Below, piece after piece: positions 16,009 to 24,101 of a stretch of DNA of 64,000 bases. Location: positions 434,001 through 498,000 of the forward strand of contig CAJXLT010000001.1 in the NCBI GenBank assembly GCA_913056365.1, read 5' to 3'. A model generated the notes under the pieces. The model was not told where the DNA came from and ran no database searches. It worked only from the letters and a program-made list of their open reading frames with translations. Made by a program: the position numbers and the translations under genes. How positions within the stretch are numbered: the stretch's first letter is position 1; every line of letters starts with the position of its first letter. This stretch comes from an uncultured Paenibacillaceae bacterium (GTDB taxonomy: Bacteria; Bacillota; Bacilli; Paenibacillales; K13).

Positions 16009-17367
16009 ATGACATTTCAAAAAGTTTTGATTGCCAATCGCGGGGAAATTGCTGTTCGCATTATTCGGGCATGCCGCGAGATGGGGATTGCGACGGTAGC
16101 CGTCTACTCGGAACCGGATCGCGATGCGTTGCACGTACGACTCGCTGATGAAGCGTATTGTATCGGCCCTGAGACTAGCAAAGACAGTTATTTGAATTTC
16201 ACCAATATTATGAGCGTAGCGACACTGACAGGTGTGGACGCGATTCACCCGGGTTACGGTTTTTTGGCTGAGAATGCTGATTTCGCCGAAATATGCGAAT
16301 CGTGCAATATTACATTTATTGGTCCTTCTCCTGATGCGATCAGCAGAATGGGTGACAAGTCCGAGGCGAAGCTAACAATGAAGCAGGCCGACGTACCGGT
16401 CATCCCGGGATCGGATGGATTGCTGGAAGATGTGGACGAGGCGGTTCGACTTGGCAGGGAAATCGGGTATCCGATCGTCATCAAGGCTACAGCCGGAGGC
16501 GGGGGCAAGGGCATCCGCATTGCAGATAATGAGGAAATGCTCGTTCGCCAGATTACAGCTGCGCAGCAGGAAGCCGAAAGCGCATTCGGGAATGCTGGCG
16601 TGTATTTGGAGAAATACTTGACAGGTATGAAGCATGTCGAGATTCAAATTCTCGCCGACAAGCATGGGAACGTCGTCCATCTTGGTGAGCGGGATTGCTC
16701 CGTGCAGCGGCGCAGGCAGAAGCTGATTGAGGAAGCTCCTTGTCCGGTCATTACCGAAGAGACACGTACTTTGATGGGGGAAGCAGCAGTCAGGGCTGCC
16801 AAAGCGGTTGACTATGCAGGTGCAGGCACATTGGAGTTTTTGCTTGGTCCGGACGGTCAATTTTACTTCATGGAGATGAATACACGCATTCAAGTAGAGC
16901 ATCCGGTTACGGAAATGGTAACGAATGTGGATATTATCAAAGAGATGATAGCGGTAGCTGCTGGCAATCATCTGTCATTCCAGCAAGCGGACGTACACAT
17001 TAACGGCTGGTCGATTGAATGCCGTATTAATGCAGAGGATCCGACGCGTAATTTCATGCCATCAGCAGGTCAAATTCAATTTTACTTGCCGCCAGGAGGC
17101 TTAGGCGTTCGCGTAGACAGTGCGGCATACCCAGGATACACGATTCCGCCTCATTATGACTCTATGATTGCCAAGCTGATTGTATGGGGTGCGACGAGGG
17201 ATGAAGCGGTCCAACGTATGAAGCGGGCATTGACGGAATTTGCTGTAGAAGGGGTGCACACCACGATTCCGTTCCATCTTCGTCTGTTGGAGCATCCGTT
17301 GTTCTTGGAAGGGAATTTCGATATTAAATTTTTGGAAGAACATGATGTGCTCGACTCTAATAATTAA
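16009..17367 (+). CDS. accC: Acetyl-CoA carboxylase biotin carboxylase subunit
   Basis: This 452-residue ATP-grasp enzyme carboxylates biotin on AccB using bicarbonate and [20 protein letters not shown] opens the N-terminal domain. The Gly-rich ATP loop [10 protein letters not shown] is near residue 165, followed by [36 protein letters not shown] and ECRINAEDP. Length is normal. It is the second gene of accB-accC and supplies fatty acid synthesis together with the carboxyltransferase encoded elsewhere. Confidence 0.98.
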   Translation: MTFQKVLIANRGEIAVRIIRACREMGIATVAVYSEPDRDALHVRLADEAYCIGPETSKDSYLNFTNIMSVATLTGVDAIHPGYGFLAENADFAEICESCNITFIGPSPDAISRMGDKSEAKLTMKQADVPVIPGSDGLLEDVDEAVRLGREIGYPIVIKATAGGGGKGIRIADNEEMLVRQITAAQQEAESAFGNAGVYLEKYLTGMKHVEIQILADKHGNVVHLGERDCSVQRRRQKLIEEAPCPVITEETRTLMGEAAVRAAKAVDYAGAGTLEFLLGPDGQFYFMEMNTRIQVEHPVTEMVTNVDIIKEMIAVAAGNHLSFQQADVHINGWSIECRINAEDPTRNFMPSAGQIQFYLPPGGLGVRVDSAAYPGYTIPPHYDSMIAKLIVWGATRDEAVQRMKRALTEFAVEGVHTTIPFHLRLLEHPLFLEGNFDIKFLEEHDVLDSNN

Positions 17368-17463
17368 GCTGGTTTGTCATATTTCTGCTTCGATGCTATA
17401 TTTATAGAAGTGAGATGAACGTATGCGATGCGAATCGTAAGATCGAATGAGGAGGTGTCTAAC

Positions 17464-17874
17464 TTGACAACAATAGCTCCCGACTATGTCAAAACAGATT
17501 TGGGCAATATCCAGATTGCGCCTGAAGTTGTTGAAGTAATCGCAGGACTCGCAACGGTGGAAGTGCCAGGGGTAGCAGGAATGAGCGGCGGCTTGGCCAA
17601 CGGTATCGCTGAGTTTCTTGGACGCAAAAATTTGGCCAAAGGTGTCAAGGTGGAAGTAGGTGAACGGGAAGCAGCCATTGATGTTTCCATCGTCATCGAG
17701 TATGGCAGCAAAATTCCGGAAATCGCAAGCGACATTCAGCGCAATGTGAAGCATGCGATTCATTCCATGACAGGGCTTCATGTCGTGGAAGTGAACGTAC
17801 ACATTCATGACGTGCACTTCAGCACACAGGAAGTAGAAGAAGAGGATACAACTGTAGCTACGCGCGTTAAATAA
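17464..17874 (+). CDS. yqhY: Asp23/Gls24 family envelope stress protein YqhY
   Basis: A 136-residue soluble protein with the Asp23/DUF322 fold: GNIQIAPEVVEVIAGLATVEVPGVAGM and AIDVSIVIEYGSKIPEIASDIQRNVKHAI. The start is TTG 17464, 6 bases after AGGAGGTG. Its place after accB-accC is conserved in Bacilli; B. subtilis YqhY has been linked to control of acetyl-CoA carboxylase. Here it is followed by an AmaP-type anchor and a DUF2273 protein, so it may also be tethered to the membrane. The C-terminus is acidic. Confidence 0.92.
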   Translation: MTTIAPDYVKTDLGNIQIAPEVVEVIAGLATVEVPGVAGMSGGLANGIAEFLGRKNLAKGVKVEVGEREAAIDVSIVIEYGSKIPEIASDIQRNVKHAIHSMTGLHVVEVNVHIHDVHFSTQEVEEEDTTVATRVK

Positions 17875-17985
17875 ACCTGTCGTCTGTCGGTGTCCGATCC
17901 GGATGCCGGGGCGGCAATCGGAAAACCAACCCCCTCCCAATTTCGGCAGGGGGATTTCCTTTAGAAGGAAAGGGGACAAGCCATT

Positions 17986-18537
17986 ATGACTCGAGTCTTG
18001 GACAAGCTGTTACTGTTCATATTTAGCTTGCTCGTATTAGCTGCACTCCTTGCCGGTCTAGCCGCTATGTCCGGCACAGTACCAGTAATCGGAGAATGGA
18101 TTGGACAATTTGCGGGAACATGGGTCGGACTAGTATCAATATGGACAATCGGCATCGTGTTGATTCTGATTAGTCTGCGAATGTTGTACATAACGATGCG
18201 TGTCGGCTCTGGAACACCGCCTTCCATCGATCAGCGAACGGACTACGGCGATATTCGCATCTCCATTGAGACGGTGGAGAACTTGACGCTCAAAGCTGCT
18301 GGACGAGTGAAGGGTGTCAAAGATTTGAAGGCGCGTGTATCGGTTGAAGATGCAGGCTTGCAGATTGAAATTCGCGCATTGGTAGACGGTGATACATCGA
18401 TTCCTCAGCTCACAGAAGAAGTTCAGCGTGAAGTGAAAGGGTACTTGGAAGAAATAACAGGTATTCCGGTTTCGTTCGTTTCCGTATATGTGGCGAATAT
18501 TATTCAATCCCAAGCTTTCAAAAGTCGGGTGGAGTAG
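17986..18537 (+). CDS. amaP: Alkaline shock membrane anchor AmaP
   Basis: A 183-residue protein with two N-terminal transmembrane helices (about residues 7-30 and 47-68). A cytoplasmic Asp23-like domain follows (GDIRISIETVENLTLKAAGRVKGVKDLKARV...). AmaP anchors Asp23-type proteins to the membrane in Staphylococcus; the same role with the upstream YqhY-like protein is inferred. A GC-rich inverted repeat at about 17927-17951 in the 111-base gap may stabilise or attenuate the message. Confidence 0.88.
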   Translation: MTRVLDKLLLFIFSLLVLAALLAGLAAMSGTVPVIGEWIGQFAGTWVGLVSIWTIGIVLILISLRMLYITMRVGSGTPPSIDQRTDYGDIRISIETVENLTLKAAGRVKGVKDLKARVSVEDAGLQIEIRALVDGDTSIPQLTEEVQREVKGYLEEITGIPVSFVSVYVANIIQSQAFKSRVE

Positions 18538-18540
18538 GTG

Positions 18541-18777
18541 ATGCTCTCGATGTGGCAGGAACTATGGTCAGGTCATAAAGGCAAATTGATCGGTGTATGC
18601 GCCGGACTTTTGCATGGGGTCCTCTATTTAATCGTCGGTTTTTGGGATATGTTAGTTTTTGGTTTCATCCTGCTGATCGGATATATTGTGGGCAGGAGGC
18701 TCGACAGCGGAATGCCGGTGATGAATTGGGAGCCGCTGCTTGCATGGTTGAATGAGCGTTGGAGACCATTCAAGTAA
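18541..18777 (+). CDS. DUF2273 small membrane protein
   Basis: A 78-residue protein with two hydrophobic helices (LIGVCAGLLHGVLYLIVGFW and MLVFGFILLIGYIVGRRL) and a conserved GHKGKLIG start, matching DUF2273. This family accompanies Asp23 and AmaP genes in many Bacillota. Starts at GTG 18538, ATG 18541 and ATG 18550 are all possible; 18550 has the best spacing from AGGTGA and 18541 has GTGGAG 5 bases upstream. It is directly coupled to amaP and ends at a strong terminator. Confidence 0.85.
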   Translation: MLSMWQELWSGHKGKLIGVCAGLLHGVLYLIVGFWDMLVFGFILLIGYIVGRRLDSGMPVMNWEPLLAWLNERWRPFK

Positions 18778-18789
18778 CTGTTAGCTTGA

Positions 18790-18821
18790 AAGCGCCGCCT
18801 GTTGGTTTGCGGCGTTTTTTT
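18790..18821 (+). terminator. Rho-independent terminator after the Asp23/AmaP module
   Basis: CGCCGC (18793-18798) pairs with GCGGCG (18809-18814) and is followed by seven T. Confidence 0.93.
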
Positions 18822-18854
18822 ACGGGAACCCTTATAGATATAGCTTATGGAGAA

Positions 18855-18951
18855 AGCCACGAAGCATTCGCATCACTTTCGTGGGTATAATAACGGGCCC
18901 CGCGAAAGTAATAGGAGTAAGCTCCGAAGCATTCGCATCACTTTCGTGGGA
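18855..18951. repeat. Two diverged copies of the hairpin repeat upstream of nusB
   Basis: A right-hand half unit, CGAAGCATTCGCATCACTTT followed by CGTGGG, occurs twice, ending at about 18885 and 18951. The second copy is complete: left arm CCCCGCGAAAGT at about 18898-18909, loop core AAGCTCCGAAG, right arm ACTTTCGTGGG. The loop core and arms match the array at 12861-13180, while the loop's right half differs. TATAAT at 18886-18891 lies between the copies and is a candidate -10 for the nusB operon, with no convincing -35. Confidence 0.8.
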
Positions 18952-18967
18952 TTAGGATGGAGGCAGC

Positions 18968-19444
18968 ATGAAAAGAAGAGAAGCACGTGAAGTTGCAGTC
19001 AAAAGTTTGTACCATATGGACATGAATCAAGTGAGTGTAGAGGAAGCCATCCAAGCAGGACTGGAGGATGGTGAAGAGGAGTCGGCTTTATCCAGCAGGA
19101 ATCCTAATACGATCGCTTCTATTACGAGGATGGTCGAAGGGACTTATGCACGTAAGGAAATAATTGATCAAGTGCTTGTCCGCTATTTGACTGGTTGGAC
19201 TTTGGAGCGACTGTCGAAGGTTGATCGTCAGGTGCTGCGATTGGCGATGTATGAATTGTTCGCCGTAGGTGATGCGCCGGTGAAAGTTATCATTAACGAG
19301 GCGATCGAATTGGCGAAGCACTTTGGCACAGAGGATTCAGGCAAGTTCGTGAACGGAGTGCTGGGCAAGGTTGCTAAGGAGTATGAGCAAATAAAGCAAA
19401 TAATTGGAGAGGAGAATGAGTCACATGACAGCACAAATCATTAA
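18968..19444 (+). CDS. nusB: Transcription antitermination factor NusB
   Basis: A 158-residue all-helical RNA-binding protein that acts with NusE (S10) on boxA to support antitermination of rRNA operons. It opens KRREAREVAVKSLYHMDMN, and the second half has RLSKVDRQVLRLAMYEL, KVIINEAIELAKHFG and KFVNGVLGKV, all diagnostic. It leads a long operon (nusB-folD-xseA-xseB-ispA-OLE-oapA-dxs-...). The start of folD lies inside its last 20 bases. Confidence 0.97.
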   Translation: MKRREAREVAVKSLYHMDMNQVSVEEAIQAGLEDGEEESALSSRNPNTIASITRMVEGTYARKEIIDQVLVRYLTGWTLERLSKVDRQVLRLAMYELFAVGDAPVKVIINEAIELAKHFGTEDSGKFVNGVLGKVAKEYEQIKQIIGEENESHDSTNH

Positions 19445-20261
19445 CGGCAGAGCAATCCGAGACGAAATATTGGCAGGACTGAAGCAGGACATTGAGGAAT
19501 TGAAGCAACAGGGTGTGCAACCAGGCTTGGCTGTCGTTCTCGTTGGGGACGATCCCGCCTCCAAGCAATATGTAGGAATGAAGGCGAAGAAAAGCAAGGA
19601 AATCGGCATGTACTCAGAGGTGCACACGTTGCCTTCTACAACAAGTCAGGACGAGCTTCTGGCATTAATTGATAAGTTGAACAATGCGCATAACGTTCAT
19701 GGCATTCTAGTGCAGCTGCCGTTGCCTGCGCACATTGAAGAGAAGGCTGTCATTGACGCGATTCGGGTAGAGAAGGATGTTGACGGCTTTCATCCGGTAA
19801 GCGTAGGCAATATGATGATTGGCGACGATTGTTTGCTACCTTGCACACCTGCTGGTATTATTGAGCTTATTAAGCGAACGGGAACAGATATTGCGGGCAA
19901 GCATGCGGTAGTCGTAGGCCGAAGCAATATTGTAGGTAAGCCGGTAGCGCTGCTGTTACTTCGCGAGAATGCGACGGTATCGGTCTGTCATTCCAAGACA
20001 GCTAATATGAAGGAGATCACCCGCCAGGCGGATATATTGGTCGTAGCTGCCGGACGTCCCGGCTTGATTCCTGGCGATTATGTGAAGCCGGGAGCTGTCG
20101 TCATTGATGTTGGCACTCCTGTAGGAGACGTGCAATACGAAGAAGCGGCAGCGGTAGCGGGAGCGATCACACCGGTACCGGGCGGTGTCGGTCCGATGAC
20201 GATTGCTATGCTGATGAGCAACACGGTGAAGGCAGCCCGACAGATGCTTGCCAATGGATAA
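19425..20261 (+). CDS. folD: Bifunctional methylene-THF dehydrogenase / methenyl-THF cyclohydrolase
   Basis: This 278-residue enzyme interconverts 5,10-methylene-, methenyl- and 10-formyl-tetrahydrofolate with NADP. Motifs present: VGDDPASKQYVGMKAKKSKEIG (catalytic YxxxK), VQLPLP, DVDGFHPVSVGNM and the Rossmann loop VVVGRSNIVGKPVALLLL, ending in TPVPGGVGPMTIAMLM. GGAG at 19411-19414 is 10 bases from ATG 19425; the ATG at 19416 is too close. It overlaps nusB by 20 bases and xseA by 8. Confidence 0.97.
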   Translation: MTAQIINGRAIRDEILAGLKQDIEELKQQGVQPGLAVVLVGDDPASKQYVGMKAKKSKEIGMYSEVHTLPSTTSQDELLALIDKLNNAHNVHGILVQLPLPAHIEEKAVIDAIRVEKDVDGFHPVSVGNMMIGDDCLLPCTPAGIIELIKRTGTDIAGKHAVVVGRSNIVGKPVALLLLRENATVSVCHSKTANMKEITRQADILVVAAGRPGLIPGDYVKPGAVVIDVGTPVGDVQYEEAAAVAGAITPVPGGVGPMTIAMLMSNTVKAARQMLANG

Positions 20262-21555
20262 GAACATCCTCAGCATTAAAGCGTTAACGCGCTATATCAA
20301 GATGAGACTAGAGGGGGACGAGCGTCTCCAGCAAATTTGGGTGCAAGGGGAAATTTCCAATTTCACGCACCATTCCAGCGGCCATATGTATTTCACCTTG
20401 AAGGATAAGGACAGCCGTGTGAAATGTGTCATGTTCAGCTCTTATAATGCGTCATTAGGATTCATACCGAAGAACGGTGACAAAGTGCTGGCACGCGGTT
20501 CGGTCTCTGTCTATGAACGTGATGGTCAATACCAGTTTTATGTATCGAAGATGCAGCCGGATGGCATAGGCAGCCTGTATTTGGCGTTCGAGGCATTGAA
20601 GAGGAAGCTGGATGCTGAAGGGCTGTTCGCCATTGAGCGGAAGCGCACGCTCCCGAAATTCCCGCGTACGGTCGGTCTTATTACATCGCCGACTGGAGCG
20701 GCTGTCCGTGACATGATTACGACCTTGCAGCGGCGGTTTCCTGTTGCCGCTATTTTGCTGTATCCGGTTCAGGTTCAAGGGAAGCAGGCGGCGCCTTCGG
20801 TTGCCAGAGCGATTCAAGCAATGAATACACACGGCGCAGCGGATATTCTTATTGTCGGCAGAGGCGGAGGGTCATTGGAGGAATTGTGGGCATTTAACGA
20901 AGAGACGGTGGCGCGCAGCATCGCGGCTTCCGAGATTCCGGTTATATCAGCTGTCGGGCATGAGACGGACACGACGATTGCGGATTTCGCAGCGGATATA
21001 CGCGCCGCTACGCCAACAGCTGCCGCGGAATTGGCTGTACCGCACTTGGATGAGCTGCAGCAGCAGCTTCGCCATATGACCAGCAGGCTCGACCGTGCGC
21101 TGACTGCACAATACTATGAGCCTGCGCAACGATTGGATCGGCTGTCTCAGCGCTTACGAATGAGTATGGAGCAGCGCTTGCGTCAGGCTGACCAGCGTTA
21201 TCAGCGGATCTATCGCAGACTGACGGTATTCCAGCCGCATGAGCAGGTGCGAAGCTTGCGCAGGCAGCTGGATAGTCATGCGAAGCAACTGGACGTCGCG
21301 ATGCAAGGATTGCTGCATCAGCGTAAGCTGCGTTTCGCTGGAGCGGTGCGGCAATTAGATGCGCTCAGTCCGCTTAAGGTGATGGCTAGAGGCTACAGCC
21401 TTGCTTACAGGGAGTCAGATGGCGTCCTTATGAAATCCGTGCATGAGACTTCGCTAGGTGACGATGTGCGTATTCGTCTGCATGACGGCATATTGCATTG
21501 TGAGGTCAAAGGAACGCAGGAGTTGGCTGAAGCCAACAGGGCAAAGGAGGAATGA
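20254..21555 (+). CDS. xseA: Exodeoxyribonuclease VII large subunit
   Basis: A 433-residue catalytic subunit of the single-strand-specific nuclease ExoVII. It has the N-terminal OB domain (QIWVQGEISNFTHHSSGHMYFTLKD), the catalytic core with GLITSPTGAAVRDM, LLYPVQVQG, IVGRGGGSLEELWAFNEE and SAVGHETDTTIADFAADIRAATPTAAAE, and a long C-terminal coiled coil (about residues 270-390). The start ATG 20254 overlaps the folD stop. The small subunit follows immediately. Confidence 0.97.
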   Translation: MDKNILSIKALTRYIKMRLEGDERLQQIWVQGEISNFTHHSSGHMYFTLKDKDSRVKCVMFSSYNASLGFIPKNGDKVLARGSVSVYERDGQYQFYVSKMQPDGIGSLYLAFEALKRKLDAEGLFAIERKRTLPKFPRTVGLITSPTGAAVRDMITTLQRRFPVAAILLYPVQVQGKQAAPSVARAIQAMNTHGAADILIVGRGGGSLEELWAFNEETVARSIAASEIPVISAVGHETDTTIADFAADIRAATPTAAAELAVPHLDELQQQLRHMTSRLDRALTAQYYEPAQRLDRLSQRLRMSMEQRLRQADQRYQRIYRRLTVFQPHEQVRSLRRQLDSHAKQLDVAMQGLLHQRKLRFAGAVRQLDALSPLKVMARGYSLAYRESDGVLMKSVHETSLGDDVRIRLHDGILHCEVKGTQELAEANRAKEE

Positions 21556-21822
21556 ATGGTGGAAGAACAAGAAGACATGCAGCAATCACTATCGTTCGAG
21601 CAAGCTATGGAGAAGCTTGAGCACATTGTTACGAAGCTGGAATCCGGCGAACTACCGCTGGAGCAAGCGATCGGTCTGTATCAAGAAGGGACACGGCTGT
21701 CACAGCTGTGTGCAGGCAAGCTGGAGCAGGTTGAGCGCAAGATCGATATGGTGATGGAGACAGAGCAAGGATTAGAACAGCAGCCGTTCAACCACGATGA
21801 ATGGACAGGTGAGTCTTCTTGA
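21556..21822 (+). CDS. xseB: Exodeoxyribonuclease VII small subunit
   Basis: An 88-residue protein with the conserved SFEQAMEKLEHIVTKLESGELPLEQAIGLYQEGTRL helix pair found in XseB. AAGGAGGA sits within the end of xseA, and the ATG begins directly after the xseA stop codon, so the two subunits are translated together. The C-terminal 25 residues are polar and variable. Confidence 0.97.
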   Translation: MVEEQEDMQQSLSFEQAMEKLEHIVTKLESGELPLEQAIGLYQEGTRLSQLCAGKLEQVERKIDMVMETEQGLEQQPFNHDEWTGESS

Positions 21823-22748
21823 AGAACAATGAGATTATTCACGCATGTGCGCCAGACGCACCGATACAAGCATACATCGAGCATTACGCGCACATGATGA
21901 ACGTGTCTCTAGAGCAGTCGCTTGCGCATTCGGGGGCGCATCCGAAGCTGCTGGAAGCGATGACGTATTCGATCATGGCAGGAGGCAAGCGGCTGCGTCC
22001 GATTCTGATGATCGCTGCAGCGGAAGCGCTTGAGGCAGAGCTTGAGCGAATCATTCCGGTCGCGTGCGCGGTCGAAATGATTCATACATACTCACTCATT
22101 CATGACGACTTGCCAGCGATGGACGACGATGACTATCGACGCGGTAAGCTGACGAATCACAAGGTGTACGGAGAAGCAATGGCGATATTGGCCGGGGACG
22201 GGCTGTTGACGCACGCGTTCTATACCGCTGCGCAGGCAGGCAGCACCGATGCGCAATCGATGACGCAGGTTCTAGGGGTCATTCGAGAGATGGCGGCCTT
22301 CGCCGGTATAACAGGAATGGTAGCAGGTCAAGCAGCTGATATGGAAGGCGAGCAAGGTATTACAAGCTTGCAGCAGCTGGAGGCGATTCATCTGCGCAAG
22401 ACAGGAGATCTGATCGTCTTCGCATTGCGGGCAGGCGGACGGCTGGCCGGCGCATCTGAAGCGCAGCTGCAAGCGCTGGAATCTTACGGTTACGGCATCG
22501 GTCTCGCCTTCCAAATACAAGATGATATTCTGGATATTTCCGGTGACCCGAACAAGATTGGCAAAGCAGTCAACAGCGATGAACGAACTGGCAAAGTGAC
22601 TTATCCGTATTTCTTAGGACTCGAAGGAAGCCGCAGGAAAATGAATGAGCTGACTTCCGCTTCGAAGGAAGCCGTGCAGAAGGCGGGGCTTCCTCATCCG
22701 AGCCGACTTCTTCAGCTTGCAGATTACTTGATGAATCGCGACAGGTAA
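21819..22748 (+). CDS. ispA: Farnesyl diphosphate synthase (polyprenyl synthetase family)
   Basis: A 309-residue prenyltransferase that condenses IPP with DMAPP and GPP to farnesyl diphosphate. Both aspartate-rich motifs are intact: DDLPAMDDDDYRRG (first, near residue 100) and QIQDDILDISGD (second, near 233), with GGKRLRP near 49. The start is TTG, overlapping the xseB stop as TTGA, with AGGTGAG 5 bases upstream. The next downstream element is the OLE RNA and then dxs, so the operon combines an isoprenoid chain elongation step with precursor supply. Confidence 0.95.
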   Translation: MKNNEIIHACAPDAPIQAYIEHYAHMMNVSLEQSLAHSGAHPKLLEAMTYSIMAGGKRLRPILMIAAAEALEAELERIIPVACAVEMIHTYSLIHDDLPAMDDDDYRRGKLTNHKVYGEAMAILAGDGLLTHAFYTAAQAGSTDAQSMTQVLGVIREMAAFAGITGMVAGQAADMEGEQGITSLQQLEAIHLRKTGDLIVFALRAGGRLAGASEAQLQALESYGYGIGLAFQIQDDILDISGDPNKIGKAVNSDERTGKVTYPYFLGLEGSRRKMNELTSASKEAVQKAGLPHPSRLLQLADYLMNRDR

Positions 22749-22757
22749 ACGATTCCG

Positions 22758-22786
22758 TTGAGCAGGGCATCTATTTGTGTTATTAT
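22758..22786 (+). promoter_or_regulatory. Promoter of the OLE RNA
   Basis: TTGAGC (22758-22763), 17 bases, TATTAT (22781-22786), with TG one base before the -10 (extended form). It begins 10 bases after the ispA stop codon and would start transcription near 22793, giving the RNA its own promoter inside the operon. Confidence 0.65.
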
Positions 22787-22792
22787 TAAGTT

Positions 22793-23440
22793 ACCAATGG
22801 AGAGTGGCGCAGTATTCTAGTCAGTCTACCGTTTCTGAAGGCGGGCCTAAAAATTCGCCAAAGGGCACATCGATGAAGTTCCTTGTGTTGGCTTTCGACG
22901 CCCAGTCGGGGGTTGATGCTGGGAGTTAAGGTTGGAGGGCGATCCGCAATGGCATGCGGGCGTTGACCCTCCTTCCGCGGAGGCCCAAGTGCGTGGTGAG
23001 AAGCCACCGAGCTGCTCATTACGGCTTGGGGTATGAACCTGCAGTAGCAGGCCTCAATTGCATGGGTTCGCGCCTAGCTAAAACGGTCTGTATGCAGCGT
23101 AGCCTGCCTTGAGCGGGGCAGAGGGGATTATAGATGGTAGGCAGCCGGTTCTTCGGCCAAAGAACGTGCTGCTGGATGCTATATGAAATCTGTCCTGCAA
23201 AAGAGGCTAAGATTCGGTCAAGGGCTGTTGAGGAAATCTCCTAGACTGTTCACGCAAGTGTGGCCTTCTGAGGATTATAGTGTGGACTAAGTGGTAATTC
23301 AGTCTGGCGTTCGGAGACGGCGCCAAGGCGGACTTAATGGGAAACCGCCATGCTGGTGACAGGATGGCGTCCGCTTGGGAAAACCTACTGGACCTAAGCC
23401 ACAGTGTTTACTCGGAATGCTGCCACTCTACATTTTTAAC
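22793..23440 (+). ncRNA. ole: OLE RNA (ornate, large, extremophilic RNA)
   Basis: A stretch of about 650 bases between ispA and dxs with no plausible protein but dense secondary structure. Examples: GGAGGG (22934-22939) pairs with CCCTCC (22967-22972) around an inner CCGCA/TGCGG hairpin (22944-22948/22955-22959). CCTGC-AGTA-GCAGG lies at 23038-23051, GTTCTT pairs with AAGAAC near 23150, and CGCCA (23346-23350) pairs with TGGCG (23365-23369). OLE RNAs are about 600 nt, lie in exactly this isoprenoid operon, and are followed by oapA. In Halalkalibacterium halodurans OLE forms a membrane ribonucleoprotein needed for tolerance of cold, short-chain alcohols and Mg stress. The ends are estimates; identity rests on size, structure and gene context. 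Confidence 0.82.
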
Positions 23441-23462
23441 AGAAAGGGATTTGCCAAACTAC

Positions 23463-24101
23463 ATGAAATTTTCGATGCGCAACTCCATTCGATGGAGTAT
23501 TTTTATATTTATTGTTACCTTTATTCTAGCCTGCGTATTCTCGGTAGTTTCTACCACTGTGCTGGAAGGCGTAGGCTGGGGCATTGGTGTCTTGACGGTA
23601 TTCTTTCTGGTCTTGATTGGCATCCTATTCGATATGATGGGTCTTGCCTCTGCGGCTGCGCAGGAACGGCCGTTTCACGCGATCGCAGCGGAACGGGTCA
23701 AGGGCGCTAGACATGCCATTCATATCGTGCGGAATGCGGATCGCTTCTCCAGTATTTGTAATGATGTCGTTGGTGACGTGACAGGAATAATCAGCGGTGC
23801 GGCGAGCACGCTTGTCGTCCTGAAATTCTTAGCTTCTGTAGACCAGAATGGCGCGCTAGTGACCACAATTGTTACAGTGACCTTCACTGCGTTCGTATCT
23901 GGATTGACTGTTGCTGGCAAGGCGATGGGGAAGTCGTTTGCGATTCACTTTGGCAATCCGATTGTATTGATTATCGGCAAATGTTTCTACTTTCTCGAGG
24001 AGCGCCTGAAGATCCGCATCTTCCAAGTGCGGAAGGCCAAGTCGAGCAACGGAAGGCGAGGGAAAACGCATGCTGCTGGAAAACGTCAATCAACCCGCTG
24101 A
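23463..24101 (+). CDS. oapA: OLE-associated membrane protein OapA
   Basis: A 212-residue integral membrane protein with about four hydrophobic segments (near residues 10-33, 37-60, 103-122 and 134-157). It ends in a strongly basic tail ([19 protein letters not shown]) suited to RNA contact. It directly follows the OLE RNA, as the OLE-binding protein OapA does in H. halodurans. GAAAGGGA lies 13 bases before ATG 23463, which is long; the frame stays open upstream to 23337 within the RNA. The 3' end overlaps dxs by 32 bases. Metal or ion handling has been proposed for the family, but no function is readable here. Confidence 0.8.
   Translation: MKFSMRNSIRWSIFIFIVTFILACVFSVVSTTVLEGVGWGIGVLTVFFLVLIGILFDMMGLASAAAQERPFHAIAAERVKGARHAIHIVRNADRFSSICNDVVGDVTGIISGAASTLVVLKFLASVDQNGALVTTIVTVTFTAFVSGLTVAGKAMGKSFAIHFGNPIVLIIGKCFYFLEERLKIRIFQVRKAKSSNGRRGKTHAAGKRQSTR

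Noticed and set aside
17924-17960. Rho-independent terminator between yqhY and amaP
   Set aside because: The CCCCT/AGGGG stem is interrupted and lacks a T-tract. The genes form a conserved module, so at most it is an attenuating hairpin.
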